From: Escarpia spicata
Taxonomy: Eukaryota > Annelida > Polychaeta > Sabellida > Siboglinidae
DNA length: 64,000 nucleotides
Reading direction: 5' to 3'
Assembly: GCA_963995525.1 (NCBI GenBank)
Contig: OZ023209.1
Location: 10,150,152 to 10,214,151, forward strand
The notes beneath the pieces are model-generated. The model did not search any database. It worked only from the letters and a program-made list of their open reading frames with translations, and was not told where the DNA came from. The translations under genes were made by a program, and so were the position numbers. Positions within the stretch are counted from its first letter, which is position 1; each line of letters begins with the position of its first letter. Positions 1 through 49,036 of this stretch are shown here, piece by piece.

Positions 1-319
1 CCGTCTTTAATATGAAATCTACAACTAAACAGACGTCGTACACCCACGCTGCATACATACACTTGCATGCACATCATAACATCGCTGTACAGGCCAACTC
101 ATAGTTTCATTAAACATTTTACTCTTATGTTGCATAAGACAAATATTTGTGGACGAGGAGGCAAGGTATCCCTTGACACGTGGCCGTCAATTACAAGATA
201 TGTCAACAAACTGAATATCAACAAAATATCAATGTAACATAAGCAAGAAATTAAAAGCTGCGATTGGCAGGATGTGGCAATTAAATAGTTTGTCATTTCC
301 TCCAGTAATGAGGCCAGTA

Positions 320-492
320 CAGCTGTAGAAAGGGGGCCAGTAAAGCAGCTGCAGAGAGGGGGCCAGTAGAGCAGCTGTAGAAAGGGGGCCGGTACAGCAG
401 CTGTAGAAAGGGGGCCGGTACAGCAGCTGTAGAAAGGAGGCCAGTACAGCAGCTGTAGAAAGGGAGCCGGTACAGCAACTGTAGAAAGAGGG
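320..492. repeat. 26-bp tandem repeat, about 7 copies
   Basis: The unit CAGCTGTAGAAAGGGGGCC plus 7 variable bases recurs every 26 bp, downstream of the UBTF stop codon. Nothing else was recognised in 1-1690 apart from the next two arrays. Confidence 0.85.
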
Positions 493-604
493 CTTAACAA
501 TGCAATATCAAATGTTCATGAAAGTTTGAAAAACAATAACGCTCAACATGAGGAATGGATTCAAATTAATGGTTTTAAAATTAAATGTTGGACTGAACTG
601 GCAA

Positions 605-738
605 TGATAACAATGTGATAATAACCACATCATGTGATAACAATGTGATAATAACCACATCATGTGATAACAATGTGATAATAACCACATCATGTGATAA
701 CAATGTGATCATAACCACATCATGTGATAACAATGTGA
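605..738. repeat. 30-bp tandem repeat, about 4.5 copies
   Basis: Each unit contains AACAATGTGATAATAACC and ACATCATGTGAT, with few changes between copies. It lies downstream of UBTF. Confidence 0.85.
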
Positions 739-1373
739 CTGCTAAATTGTCGGAGCTTACAGAAAGGCTCGGCTAAACATGTCCGTGAGCCACAACTCGA
801 ACAATGCGAAGTCTGCAGTGCAAAAAAACCAGAAAGAGCTCACTGTTTAATGGCTGCTTAACGACTACACTTGTGGTTGCCATGTTGTTTAATCATCACA
901 CGACACGGCAAATGGAAATGATGGCGTTATGACAGATATTTGAGTTATCAAAATTGAACAATGCTCGCAAAACATTTTGCCTGTAAATCTGATGAATATA
1001 ACAAGATGAGTAGACGTGTGACTAGGACCGAGGTAAGACAGGCCAGACAGCAGCATGGAATCATCTTCCACAGTTCTGCTGCATGTCACAATCGATTTAG
1101 AAATGTCTCGTCTGTTCCGACTGTGTCCCTGCGACTAACAATAAAAACAAGATAAAACAAGTCGTGTCAACTCTTGACAACGTCCTCTGTACTTGTAGGC
1201 AGTTAAGCGCTGATTAGACCCCACCTTGTAGGCTTCCGTTCACTGCACACACTTCCTGGGTCAAAGCGTGCTTTTCTGAAGACGGGGAGAGGTGCCACAG
1301 CCCGCAGCATTTCCACAGCTCTCCACTCGTGTTCAACAAGAAACATTGCACAGTGGTCCACACCACATGGGTA

Positions 1374-1495
1374 CTGGTCCCCTGTGAACCACATGTACAA
1401 TGGTCCTGTGTGAACCAGTAGTCCTGTCTGTGAACCACATGGCCACTGGTCCTGTGTGAACCAGTGGTACTCTTGTGAACCAGTGGTCTTCGGTG
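1374..1495. repeat. degenerate tandem repeat around GGTCCTGTGTGAACCA
   Basis: Short variants of GGTCCTGTGTGAACCAC recur irregularly about six times. The region lies 200-320 bp beyond the UBTF stop, so it could fall in the 3' UTR. Confidence 0.5.
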
Positions 1496-1692
1496 AGCCA
1501 TAAATGGAATGTTCAACATGAACGTCTTGTCCAGATCCGTCATCTCGTGACCGACATGACGTGTCTTCAAGTGACACCACACTCCCCGAATGTGACACAT
1601 CCTGTTAGCGAGCCTCGACACAGTCCAGCGCGTGACACGTCGCGAGTTGTGTTGGAATGTTGACCGTGGTGGCTTCCACGGAATACTCCCCT

Positions 1693-37586
<35,894 letters not shown>

Positions 37587-37830
37587 TTTGAAACGGACGA
37601 TGTTTCTGAAATGTCCGAATTGTCGCCGACTAAAATCGCAGCCAGTCACCTCGTTTATATGGCCTTGTGCCTCGCCAGTTGTGCCGTCGTCCTGCCGGGA
37701 AATACTGCCGGGAATATCCTCGAATTTTGAAAACACGAGCACGAGGTCTGTGAACGTATATGTGCGCGTTCAAAGGACCACTGGAAGGCTCATTGGAAAT
37801 GCGACCAATCAACGTGTGTGATAGTAGTCA
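37587..37830 (-). promoter_or_regulatory. putative UBTF promoter region
   Basis: Upstream of the UBTF ATG there is a TATAAA on the minus strand at 37654-37659, about 70 nt before the start codon, and CCAAT on the minus strand at 37792-37796. The region is clearly CpG-richer than its surroundings. TATA use here is inferred from position only. Confidence 0.4.
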
Positions 37831-38760
37831 TTTGCATAATGCTAGTCATGTGACCCGTCTATTGTGCGTACTATCAACGCTATGAGCAAATTCAGAAAGT
37901 TTATGACATATCCAACTAAATAATGCTTTATTTTTGTAAAGCGTTAGCAGCAGCTGTTAAACAATGCTGTATATTCCTCATTGCTATATGTAAAATTATA
38001 ATAATGTTTAATACTATAATCATAGCCGAAACAGGGGAGGCTTGGGGACTGAGGTTCCTATATAATACTATATTGTTATGGGGGCTGGATATATCAGATT
38101 AGCCCCCTCAGTATTTAGAGAATGGGTTGCATTTTGTTTAAAAATGGAGGTTTTTGGAGAGTCTGAAGATGTTGTTTTTGCGGTCTTCAACGGGATGTAA
38201 TTGGAGGTTTCTGGTGAGCTTCAAACATTGTGAACATCGCCGCGAAAAAATGTTTATGATGCGGAGTGGCGCTGAAGGTCCGGTTCAGCCGACCCAGTAT
38301 TAATTTCGTTCCGGCGCCTATGATAATAAATGTGTTGAAGGTATGCTATTGATTGCCAAAACAGTGTTCGCAATTTGAAGGCAATAACGTTTTCGCCGGC
38401 GAAATGTTTAAAACATAAACTTAATAGTTATGCAAATACTGCATAATCGCCAGTGCATGTTATTGGCACTTACTGCAGAAACACGGGTCCCAACATTTGA
38501 CGTCTTAGTTCCCACGGTCGTTCCCCCACACCAAACCACTACCATAGACATAGCTAGCCGTAGGCCTAATAATTCTACATATAGGAGTCGGAACGTGGAT
38601 AGGCTGAGGCTCACCAAAATTAACCCTCCAAATGCATCCGACCGAGGCTCACCAATAACCCCAAACTGCATCCGTCCCACAAAACCCTCAAACTGCACTT
38701 GCCTTGAGATTGCCCTTAGCAAACAATTCTATAGAATGTCTATAGAAAATACATTGCTTA
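37831..38760. other. intergenic DNA upstream of UBTF
   Basis: No recognisable gene on either strand. A plus-strand frame at 38430-38915 runs into a CA-rich low-complexity region and has no recognisable domain. Confidence 0.4.
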
Positions 38761-38764
38761 GGGT

Positions 38765-38935
38765 TTACGTACACACATACAAACATGTATACGTGCATTC
38801 ACACACGCACACACCCGCACACACACGCAAGCGCGCACGCGCCACACACAAGCGCATGCAACACGCAACCGCACGCATACACACAAGCAAACACGTGCAC
38901 ACACGCACGCACTAACGAATGTAAGCACATATATT
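38765..38935. repeat. CA-rich low-complexity tract
   Basis: Imperfect CACACGCA and CACAAGC repeats over about 170 bp. A matching GT-rich tract follows at about 39130-39178. Confidence 0.8.
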
Positions 38936-39254
38936 AAAGTGATATTATGGCCGTCAAAGTAGATTTAAATGTTAAGTAATTATGTGTTAAATAGAATAAT
39001 CCTAGCACACTTCTGAAACAGTTTCATTAGTTGAAAACAAAAACAGTCAACAAATATCACCAACGTAAGCAAGACAGAAAAGAAAAAATCCAAAGGAAAT
39101 ATCATCTTACACTTTTTTATTAATTAACATTTGTGTGTGTGTCTGTGTGCGCGCGTGTGTGCGTGTGCGCGTGTGTGTTAACGAATGTCCTATTATAGGA
39201 AAATGTCTAACCGTCTAAGCTATGAGCAATAAATTGCCCCATGTATATACCATG

Positions 39255-39261
<7 letters not shown>

Positions 39262-39338
<77 letters not shown>

Positions 39339-39350
39339 CGTGTGCGTGTC
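39262..39350. repeat. (TG)n microsatellite
   Basis: About 40 TG repeats ending in TGCG variants. Confidence 0.97.
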
Positions 39351-39419
39351 ATTTAAAATGTTCGAATTGCATGTTCTATTACTGATTAAAAAAAATTCGT
39401 TTGTAATGCAAGACACGCG

Positions 39420-41470
39420 ATGAAATTCAGGGGTTTTATTTCATGTAGGGTCTAACTATTATAACAAAAGTATTTCATATCACATTTTGACACTTAAGGA
39501 AATTGTGCCTCTTTATATGAGAAAAAAGGAAATACAACTCAATTAATTGCTGGGAATAAAACACTTATTTTCTGACTGCAATCGTATTTGTACAGTTTTG
39601 TGGGACATTGATCCAACGGTATATGACCAAGTTTCTTCTTGGTACTAGTAAACATAATTCTGTCTTGCGTGACAGTGGTTACGCCGTGCATCGTCTGGTG
39701 TGATCCAGCTCTCATTCTACATCCATACACTAACTGAGACAAGAAGAACAATTGAGAATCTACATAAATATACCACGAATGTAACAGAGAATATCATAAC
39801 AGTGTGTGACTCTCCAAATGTGCAGCGACCGCAATGATCCGAATTAGTTAATTTTAGCCATAACAATTTAAACTGGTCACCTAAGAGAAGGGTCATATGT
39901 TGAAATTGTGTACATGGACTGGCATGCTATCATTTTCAACGATCATGTGCTTTTCAGCTGTAATATAACCGAATCATACCGAAGTTTGCACAAGGCAAGG
40001 CAGCTTAAACTAAATGTAGGCTGACGTCAACTACGCTGACAAGAAGCTGTTTTTATCACTGGTATTGTGTACGTTATATCCGTATATTTAACATCAGAAA
40101 TGTTTGTTAGTACCCTTGTAAGAATTTGGCGATGTTTGAATAAAATATGATTAGGACAATGGACTCGTTGATGTACTTGGAGAGATACTGGGTGCCACAA
40201 CTGTCAACAACCTTTATCACGTGTCTTGGATGTCCTTGTCAAACGTTTGTTTCTTTCTGAAATTAACTATTTTGCCAGTAGTATCTCTTGTTTCCAATAA
40301 TGTGTGTACATCAGCGAAATATATAGTGGCCAAGTAATTGACGTGTGGCGATGTTTGGACACTCTGTATCAAGCAGCGATCTGCGCCTGTGTAAAAGTAT
40401 GGTTATTTTAAGGGGGGTTATGACAACAATTTGTGTGACGCAAGATACACGTTCCACTGGGCATCCCAGTTTTGGTTTCATAATGTACTATGTATATACC
40501 TCAATTTACACCCAGCATTTTAGCCCGTTATCTACAATATAATTGTAGTTACCATCAAAAGAAGGCTCTGTGCCTTTCAATATTGTGAATATTGTTGAAA
40601 TGCCTGGCTTGTGCTTTTGACACCTACTGGTGTCGTGACATATAGTTCATGATTGCATCCGATTATTTAGCATAGTTTGTGGGCATTACGTAATTCAAAA
40701 ATTCGTGAAGATTTGCAACGTGCATGCCTAATAAAATGCTGCTTAAAATAATGATTTTGTGTATTTTTTGCAAAAGAATACATTTTATGAAAAATTACAA
40801 AAAAATATATTTCGTTAATATTCTATATATTTTATTCCCATATCGGTAAGATACTGTGTTGGCCTGTATGCTGTGCTCAGTACCATTCATACCAGGCAAA
40901 CGTCGTATGTAATATAAAGTACCGAATAAGCACGTTTAAACCAACTCAAGGCGCTGTTTAGCTTGGAGGTGTGCACAGTTTGATGACGCATATTTTAATT
41001 GTTACTGAGACAGTGTAAATTTCCCTTTGTGGTTAATCTAGTTATATATATAGCTTGATATAAATCTAACTTTCGTGAAGATTTGCAAGATTCATGAGAT
41101 CTATTTGGGGTAAGACCACATTAAGGATTCGTCCGAAAGAGTGCCCTTGAAAATACCGTTTTGGTGTCATGTGTGAATTTTGTTCGAGCACTAATCGGTC
41201 GGGATGTTGTTGTTCGGCGAAGAATTGCCAAAACAGACAATCATCAAATTCTGACATTGCTTTTTTCCGTTTCCCAAACAAAAAAGAAAGGTAAGGCCTG
41301 TAATAAGATACTATGCATAAAGTACAACTGTCTACTGTACTAGCAGACTCAGTCGGCGATATAGGCTTTATAGCGTATGAGTCTACTACGTCTACGACGT
41401 ACAATGCTAAGGACGCTAGTAAATAATTGGTATAGTTAGGGTGGTCGGACCAAAATTGTGTTTCGTAAAC
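39420..41470. other. intergenic DNA, no recognised feature
   Basis: No coding homology, ends or arrays recognised on either strand. Open frames here are short and resemble nothing I know. Confidence 0.4.
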
Positions 41471-41479
41471 AAAATGTTT

Positions 41480-41970
41480 TATAATTTTTCCCTGATAGTA
41501 GTCACTATAAGAAGTACAATGGTAGTTGTTTCATGTATCTAAGTGAAATATTATTTAAAAAACTACAGCTTGGTAAAGTTTCGAATTTCATGAAATTTTC
41601 TGACGGTTTTCTGACAGATCTAATTTTGCATATAAATCACAAGAATTTTGGTTATAATTTATTTCCCCTGATAGTAGTCACTAATAGAAGTGCAATGGTG
41701 CTTGTTTCATGTATATAAATGAAATATTAAAGAAACTGCAGTTTTGTAAAGTTTCTAATTTCATGATTTTTTTCGACAATGTTCCGGTGGATTTGATTTT
41801 GCATATAAATCACAAGAAAATTGTTTCTAAAATATGTTCCCACATAGTGGTCACTATAAGAAGTACAATGCTATTCATTTCATATAGCTAAGTATACATT
41901 AAGAAAACTAAAGTTTTGCAAAGTTCAAAATTTCATGAATTTTTCCAAATGTTTTCTGATGGATCTGATT
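41480..41970. repeat. three diverged tandem copies of a ~175-bp unit
   Basis: Each copy has a GATAGTAGTCACTATAAGAAG-like start, GTTTCATGTAT, an AAAGTTTC..ATTTCATGA segment and TTTTGCATATAAATCACAAG. The third is most diverged. The unit is unidentified. Confidence 0.75.
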
Positions 41971-42429
41971 GGACAATTATTGAAGACATTTATGTTCTTA
42001 AACTAATATAACCAGGCCTCATTTAAATGTATATAAATTATATAGGCATGATTATATCAGTACCACGGTTAATGTACCCAGCTTCAGAAGAATTCTGCAA
42101 TCTACGCAATATGTCTACATGCGGTTGCAGCCCATAGCAGGGTTGATAGAAGCATTCGGATATATATGGCCATGCCTTCTTATGTTTCAGTGTTTGTGAA
42201 AACAGTATAACAATAAAGTACACACTTTACACAAAAAGCATACTAAATGTCATGTTCATTGGATATTTGATATTCTGCTTGTTTTACTTGCGATACTTTT
42301 GTATTTCATAGAGTACAGCGATTAACATTATTATTTTTTATGAGGGATTTGCCGGCCATTTTACAGTTATGTTACCACAACATTATGCTTTGATGCAGCG
42401 ACCTTCATTTAATTTACATTGTGTCTACC

Positions 42430-44201
42430 TGTTGCTTGCAGAGACTCCCGTATTGAATGATCGAGTTGAACACTCATACTGCAAACGTCCTCGGGACATA
42501 TCCACGAAAATGAAACAAGTAAGTCGACTGCTAAAAAAAGGAACGGAATAGAACATTCCGGCTACAAGGGAAAGTGGAAAAACTAAAAAACTAAATGGCA
42601 GAAAAGGCAAACAAAGAAATTACAAGAGAACAGTTGATTACAAGAGCAAAAGATTTTCTAGATGAGCCAGCTCTAACCTTCTTTGCTTCTCAACTCAGAA
42701 ATGCCAGAAAATGCTGTAGAGGAAGAGGCAGGCGATGGACATATAATGATAACATAATTGCACTTTCTCTGTATCACCAGAGTCCTCGTGCTTACAGGTT
42801 CTGTCAAAGTATCTTTGCACTGCCTTCTGTATCATCCCTTCAAAGATGGCTGAGCAACATAGAAGTGAGGCCTGGCTTTCCGGCAAACGTATTTCAAATA
42901 CTTGCTGACAAAGTTGATGGTATGAGCGAAAGAGACAAATTATGTGTGATAACATTCAATTAAATGTCGTTACGGTCATGTCTGTCATACAACATCACAG
43001 AGGATGCAGTAGAAGGATTTGAAGACTTTGGATCATTAGGGAAGTCTACGAGACCAGCAAACCATTCATTAGTCTTCATGGTCAGAGGGCTCCTTGGTGG
43101 ATGGAAGCAACCGAGCGGATATTTCCTTTCGACGGATGCCAGTCCAGCAGACAAGCTTGAAATGCTACTCGAGGAGTGTGTGCACAAAGTGAAGAGTGTG
43201 GGACTTAATCCCAAAGTTATAGTGTGTGACCAAGGGTCAAATAACGTTGGCCTGTACAAGCGACTGGGAGTTACTCGCGACGCGCCGTACTTTGTCCATG
43301 GAGACGAAAACATTTAGGCCATGCATGACCCACCACATCTACTAAAAAACACCCGATCTAATCTAAAAAAGTACATCTTCCAAATTGATGTCTATACACC
43401 TCTCGTGTCAATCAGGACATTGTAGAGAATTAGTTTTCTACAATTCGTCGCAAAGGTGGATTCAGAGACAACCCTTCGACAAAGGAGTTTCGTTGTGCAC
43501 TCAGAATGGTAATGGTCGCACAACTCATCAAACCATCTGATGAGGCCAACTGCTCACTAGACTCGGACAAGTTTGTGCTGACGCTACAATCTCTGACAAA
43601 CAAGAAGCAATTGCATGCACGGCAACATAGTGAACCTATGCATTCTACTAGAATGTATGTGCCAGATCTTACCTTCAACCTCCCTCAGCAAAACACGCTT
43701 GCGTATATCGCAGGATAGCTCTGCTGCAGAATTTTGAGGGGACACGAACTGCTCTTGATGTGTCATACCTGCAGAGCAGTACTGTTGACCGACATTGCTG
43801 TTGTACAAGACCCTGTTCAATTGTTCACCCATTTCAAGGCATTTGATACTTCAAAGTCTGACTTCGATTCATTGATGGTTCCGTCTCAGAAGTTTTTAGA
43901 CTTCTGCACGCAATGTGAGAATGTGTTCTGCACAGAATTCGATAACATCGGCATGACGAGAAACAACATCTGCCACCTTCTGAAGGAAGCAATGCAAGGT
44001 CTGGCTGCTTTCAAGGAACTTCCTGTATGCAGCGAACGCGTTAAGTTGCAGATTGTTGCTGTTTTCGTGAATGTTCGAATACAGTATGCACTGAAGTTCA
44101 GGAACATGGAACTGAAGGAACGCACACAAAAAAAGGATGTGCAGGAAAGTGATAACAATTTCACACAAATGAGCCAACTTAACATTTTGGCAGCAACATG
44201 A
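42430..44201 (+). pseudogene. P-element/THAP9-type transposase pseudogene
   Basis: Family hallmarks lie in order on the plus strand: a coiled-coil-like stretch, YHQSPRAYRFCQSIFALPS, SSLQRWLSNIEVRPGF, VCDQGSNNVGLYKRLGV (catalytic Asp) and AMHDPPHLLKNTRSNLKK, then a C-terminal part (43506-44201) with TLAYIAG and paired Cys. P-element transposases cut and paste via an RNase H-like fold with a GTP-binding insertion. In-frame stops sit at 42961-42963 and 43315-43317, with more after 43400 and a frame change. The first stop falls in the FDEMS motif, removing catalytic-site residues. No THAP zinc finger is visible upstream. A possible acceptor TTGCTTGCAG precedes the first exon-like part. Confidence 0.85.
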
Positions 44202-44269
44202 TGTTGACCACATCTGCTACATTCTGAAGAGATGCGTCTTGTGGAAACACGTACGGACCATCATGTACG

Positions 44270-44570
44270 CAGCGAGCCAGTGGACTCGCTCTGTAGTTCC
44301 GGAGGACCTTGTACAAGTATTACCTCCATGATTTACATTCGATGAGTGCCGATCTTGTCACCTTCCCTACATGTCTCATGAATCGTTCTGCCTCAGCGTT
44401 CGCCTGTGGCCACAGTGGATTAATCAGTTGGTATTTAAAATTCATGTGTTTCGCGAACGAGGGCATGACACTGTTGGTGCTTGTATACTGGATGTGATGT
44501 TGCGTGAAGACTCTTCCAACATGACCTCGTAATAACCTTGATTGAGGTCGAGTTTAGAAATCACGTCTTA
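44270..44570 (-). pseudogene. Ty3/gypsy remnant: RT start joined to integrase C-terminal part
   Basis: Minus-strand reading begins with an RT motif-A-like DLNQGYYEVMLEESSR and within about 60 bases becomes integrase (PLWPQANAEAERFMRHVGK, then LRNYRASPLA). All of RT's active site, RNase H and the first part of integrase are missing, so this is an internally deleted copy. Stops and frame changes are present. Confidence 0.75.
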
Positions 44571-44572
44571 TC

Positions 44573-44718
44573 GCGTGTCTACAGCCTAGACTTGCAGTGT
44601 GTTGTCGAGCAGCCACTCGCGTGTCTACAGCCTAGACTTGCAGTGTGTTGTCGAGCAGCCACTCGCGTGTCTACAGCCTAGACTTGCAGTGTGTTGTCGA
44701 GCAGCCACTCGCGTGTCG
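44573..44718. repeat. 46-bp tandem repeat, 3 copies
   Basis: GCGTGTCTACAGCCTAGACT recurs at 44573, 44619 and 44665; a partial copy with GCGTGTCGCC follows at 44711. It abuts the gypsy remnant. Confidence 0.93.
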
Positions 44719-44849
44719 CCAGGTCCAGCTTTGTGATGTCTCACCATTTGGTGCACCGTACAGAGTGCAGTGGTTAATAATGTGGTCTGCTGATTGTTGG
44801 TCCGCACCACATTCGCGTGTAGTTCTCGATTTAACTGTTATAGCCACAC

Positions 44850-45670
44850 GTTGACAATTTTGCCAGTTGATAAAAAATGTTCTACTATATTTCTTCTGTC
44901 GTTTCAATCTGCTTAGCCGGGGCTGAGGTTGTATCATTGATTTGCCGATACGAATGCACGCGCAGGCACGCACACACATAGTAAAGGCGCGCACACGCTC
45001 GCATGCAATATTTTAAAGGCGCGCGAACACCCACCCCCACCCCACACACAAAATAATATACAAACTCGTGGCACTATCTGAGTGTTTCTCTATTTAAATT
45101 CCACGCGTTGTCAATTTAGCCAGTTTATAAAAGATACTCTGATTTATTCCCTTCTGAAATGTTAAGCACGGGTTTGACAATGTTGTTAGTGTTTTAGTAT
45201 ATCCTGTCGTATGTTAACAATTTACTATTGACAGCCAATGGGCGCGGATTCCAAAATGTCAGACGGCTAATCTGCTGCGTTGAACATGGGACAGTTGAAC
45301 ATCAAAGGATATAGTAATTAACTCGGCCCGACACGGCTGTATTGCCAATACAGTTTGTTTTAAAACTGGATGTTCTGTTTTCTATTTGAATGTGTTCCCG
45401 TGGTGAACCATTCAAATTACGACCTTTGTTACGGGCTTACTAAGCACAATCTGGTGGGCAGTATATCGTCAACATAGTTAGACTAGTCTTAACACGCACG
45501 CACACACGCAGGTATACAGGCAGGCCGATATGTGCGCAGGCGCAGGCACGCACACGTAATATAGGCGCGCACACGTTCGCATACATTTTTTAACGCGCGC
45601 ACACACCCACCCCCTAACACAAAATAATATACATACTGGTGGCACTAACATATTCGTAGTTAAAACGTAC
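44850..45670. repeat. local duplication of a GC-alternating segment
   Basis: The block CGCAGGCACGCACAC...GGCGCGCACACG...ACAAAATAATATACA...GGCACTA occurs at about 44955-45073 and again at about 45536-45650. A second shared piece (TTGCCAGTTGATAAAA / TTAGCCAGTTTATAAAA) is at 44861 and 45113. Confidence 0.65.
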
Positions 45671-45759
45671 AAGAACAATAAAAACCGCCCAAAGAAATTG
45701 GGGTTTGAATTGCAAATTGTACACATTTTAGCTACAAGCCTATATATTATTTTTAAAAT

Positions 45760-48280
45760 CACCCAAATCGTACCTATTTATTCAGTCACCTCATTTCATC
45801 AGAATAATCGCCAAGCTGTGATGCATCATATAAAATGAAAAATATTAACGTAATCGTTGACGTTTTTTATCTATCACAATTCAAGATAATGAAATTTGCA
45901 AACAAATCACGTAGAAATGTTGAATTATTTATTTAACCATCTGAATTCCGTCATGTTTCATCAGAATAATCATCAGGCTATACAACTTCTAGACCTGCAC
46001 TTCTTATATAATTAAAATATTGAGGTTGTCGTTGAAAATGTTGAGCAATGGTAATGCAAAGAATTACATTTTCTGCGCGCGTATGGTCTGGCTTGGCGCA
46101 CCTCCGGAATGGCGGACGAACTGCATACGTACTTTTCTCAAACAATGTGGATAGCGCGCGCTGCACCGTCTTATATTGATATAGGGTCTTTGATTCGAAC
46201 AGACGACATTTGACGACGTTGGCGGCAAGATGTGTGTTTATGAAATTTGAAAACGAAGTCATTCTTTCTCGAGTGGTAAGATTATATAACTACCTACAGT
46301 TGGGAACATACAAAGTAATGAATTGGCCGTTTACGATCTGAAGAACATACGGTGTGTTTTGTATGGCTAAGCTTAAGTTAAAATGTGAATTTTAAGTATT
46401 AGACCGCAACTTTGCGTGTTTTGCAATTTTTCCAAAAACCTGACCAAATTCTTTTGTAAGATATTTATGTGCTAAATCTCTAACACACAATATAATATGA
46501 TGCCTTACAATTTCTGCAAACAAACTGTTACAAAAGTTTTTTGAGTGAAGTACTTAACTTACGTTTCTAGAAATATATACCGGCAAAATCCAAATCTCGT
46601 CGAAGACACCTGCGTCAAAATTCGGGAGTCCTATCTATGCCATGGCTATGCTGTGTAAATTGTCCGCGTGTCGAATGTTAGAGAGATTTTTACATCGTTT
46701 CCACGTTGTTCCGTCTCGATCCGCGGTTTACATAGGTCATAGACATAGCCCCGATATTTTGGAATGTCAACAATAACGTGAACACATGTCATGTTCGATG
46801 TTGTCTTATTAATCGTATTATTTGTATCAAAGACGCCGTGTTAGGTACAAATTAATGCCGTGAGATTATCATGTCACAAGATTTGTTGTAGCATGCGTCA
46901 ATAACAAGGACAATCTACTCCAGCTTCCAAGACCATGCAAGAGAAAACAAAGTAACGTTAACTATTGTTGTATGCACTGACAATTTAGTATCGTTTTTGT
47001 ATTGTGTCATTTATGATTTAGTGCATTGTCACATTGCAGTTATTGTACAGTATAAATGTAATTTTACTTGAATACAATTGGTGAAAATAAAATACTTGTT
47101 TTATTTCATTATATCATAAATCGTAATTGTCAAATTGATTATACTCATATTCTATGTTATCATACATTTCAATAGTAATCACAACTGATTACATTTTTGG
47201 TGTAATCACCCCACCCTTGGTATTGGCTTTTATATAAACTATAACTTGTCAACTCAAGTTTTATTTCCAGCATAATTATCTGTAAAGCTAAGCAATATCC
47301 AGCCAGTGTTTTTGAAAGACACAACTTGATCGTAAATATCAAATTCAATAAATATACAAATTAAATTAAGGAATTGTAAATATAAAATTTAACAATCCAG
47401 TGAAAAGAAGGGCACAAGTCACAAACAGGCCTGGGGTAATAATAATATGTAATAGTAACGATTATAAATATTGAAGTAAATGTAGCTAATAGGTTGAATA
47501 AAAGCACAATGTAATAGTAATAGGAAGCAATGTAATAGTAATTGACCTATTACTTTTATATTACTATTGGACATTTCAAAGTTCAATTTGAGTTGCTGTT
47601 ATTTGCAGTCTAGTTATTTAATTATTTACAAGAAAAATAATATTCCACTAGTTTCACCAGGTTTTATGATTGTCCTCTGTGAATCATGGCCCTCAATCCA
47701 TTTCACCCTGGAGGTTATAAGAGTTTACATAGCACTAGCAGACATGGGGACAGTGTGACAGTTGCATGGCTAAAGAGATTCAATAATTCTTTGAAGTTGG
47801 TTCTCAAGCCAAATACACTTTTCACACAAACATGTATAATTTCTGTATGGGTGTAGTGGCTGTCCGCACACCATTAGGCCTAAACAATGAGGTGTGAAAA
47901 ACATCCTTCATGTTAACATTTATGTTAACAAGTAGCCCAAATTAGCATAAATCGTACATACACTTGTACACAAAAAGTTACAGAAAACATTAAATACAGC
48001 ATCACAACTGCAACTCACAAGACATAGTGTCCTGTCCAGAGATGCACAAAGATTATGCCACATCTTACCACATAATACTCTTGAACACATATTACATGTG
48101 CATCGAGAGAATGGCTTCGCTCGCCATCACGGCATGGGACTACCGGGTACTCATCTTCAGTCAGAAAGCTCAAGAATTTGCTGTATTTGTTACATATAAC
48201 TATGAACTTTAAAAGAAGAAAACCATTTTGGTAATTGCCTGGTAATTCTTGAAAAGGCACATTATTACATTGTAACTTTA
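45760..48280. other. intergenic DNA, no recognised gene
   Basis: AT-rich, with low-complexity TAATAGTAAT runs at about 47435-47560. No coding homology recognised. Confidence 0.4.
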
Positions 48281-48289
48281 CTTAGTCAC

Positions 48290-48511
48290 TCATCCCGTGA
48301 CCGGGGGTCGTCGGGATGCCGTGGCAGACGCTTGCACAGTCAGCACTTTCCATCTCTCTCTGTCTTCCACTGTGCGTGTCACGGACGTGAGGGTGTTGCC
48401 TGTCCAGTTCTTTATGTTCTCTCCCCAGGACTTTCGCTGTCGCCCCCTGCATCTTGCCCTCCACTGTTCCCTGAAGGATGGTCTTGAACAGAGAGTTGTG
48501 TCTGGAGACAT
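48290..48511 (-). pseudogene. LINE reverse-transcriptase C-terminal tail
   Basis: The minus-strand frame reads GRQRKSWGENIKNWTGNTL, then VEDRERWKVLTVQASATASR and RPPVTG. This G-R-Q-R-K-x-W..NIK.WTG...EDR.RW pattern is the usual last segment of endonuclease-reverse transcriptases of RTE- or related LINEs. The rest is absent. Confidence 0.7.
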
Positions 48512-49036
48512 GTAACTTAAATTATATTCAATATAACTGATATAATAACAGCTAGTAATATGATTTCAAGGTTTTTTTAAAGATTGTTTGGAAGATGAAA
48601 CTAAAGGACAACTTCTTGATTTGATTTAGTGTTTGGTATGTTGCTTGGTTTTGATGTGTTGTTCGTTGGTTTTCTTGTTTGTTTTTGCATTACCCACATA
48701 GGTAGTTCATTTGTGGCTTTGCTTTTGGATTTGTTTTTTTGTTTATTTGTTGCTTTGCTTGTTGATGCGTTTGTATGTTGCAGTAGGCCCTACCTGTTCC
48801 TTACCATCCCTTCGGTTATGGCTAGGCCACCACTACCTACTAATTGTGTAATGTTTAAAAAAAATAATGGCACAAAAAGGCTACATTGATACCTTGCTTG
48901 ATTCATTGTTTGAACTATTGTACTACCCTTGAGGCTTAAGACATGTTATATCGCATTACAATCCGCCCAGGATTTTCTTGGAGAAAATGTCAACACTCTT
49001 TGACTATAAATGGTCTGAATACGCCAACACCAACGT

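Noticed and set aside
38430..38915. 161-codon plus-strand frame
   Set aside because: The second half is CA-rich low-complexity sequence (Thr/His/Arg runs) and the first half has no recognisable domain.
39207..39423. Frames of His-Thr or Cys-Val repeats
   Set aside because: Translations of the (TG)n microsatellite.
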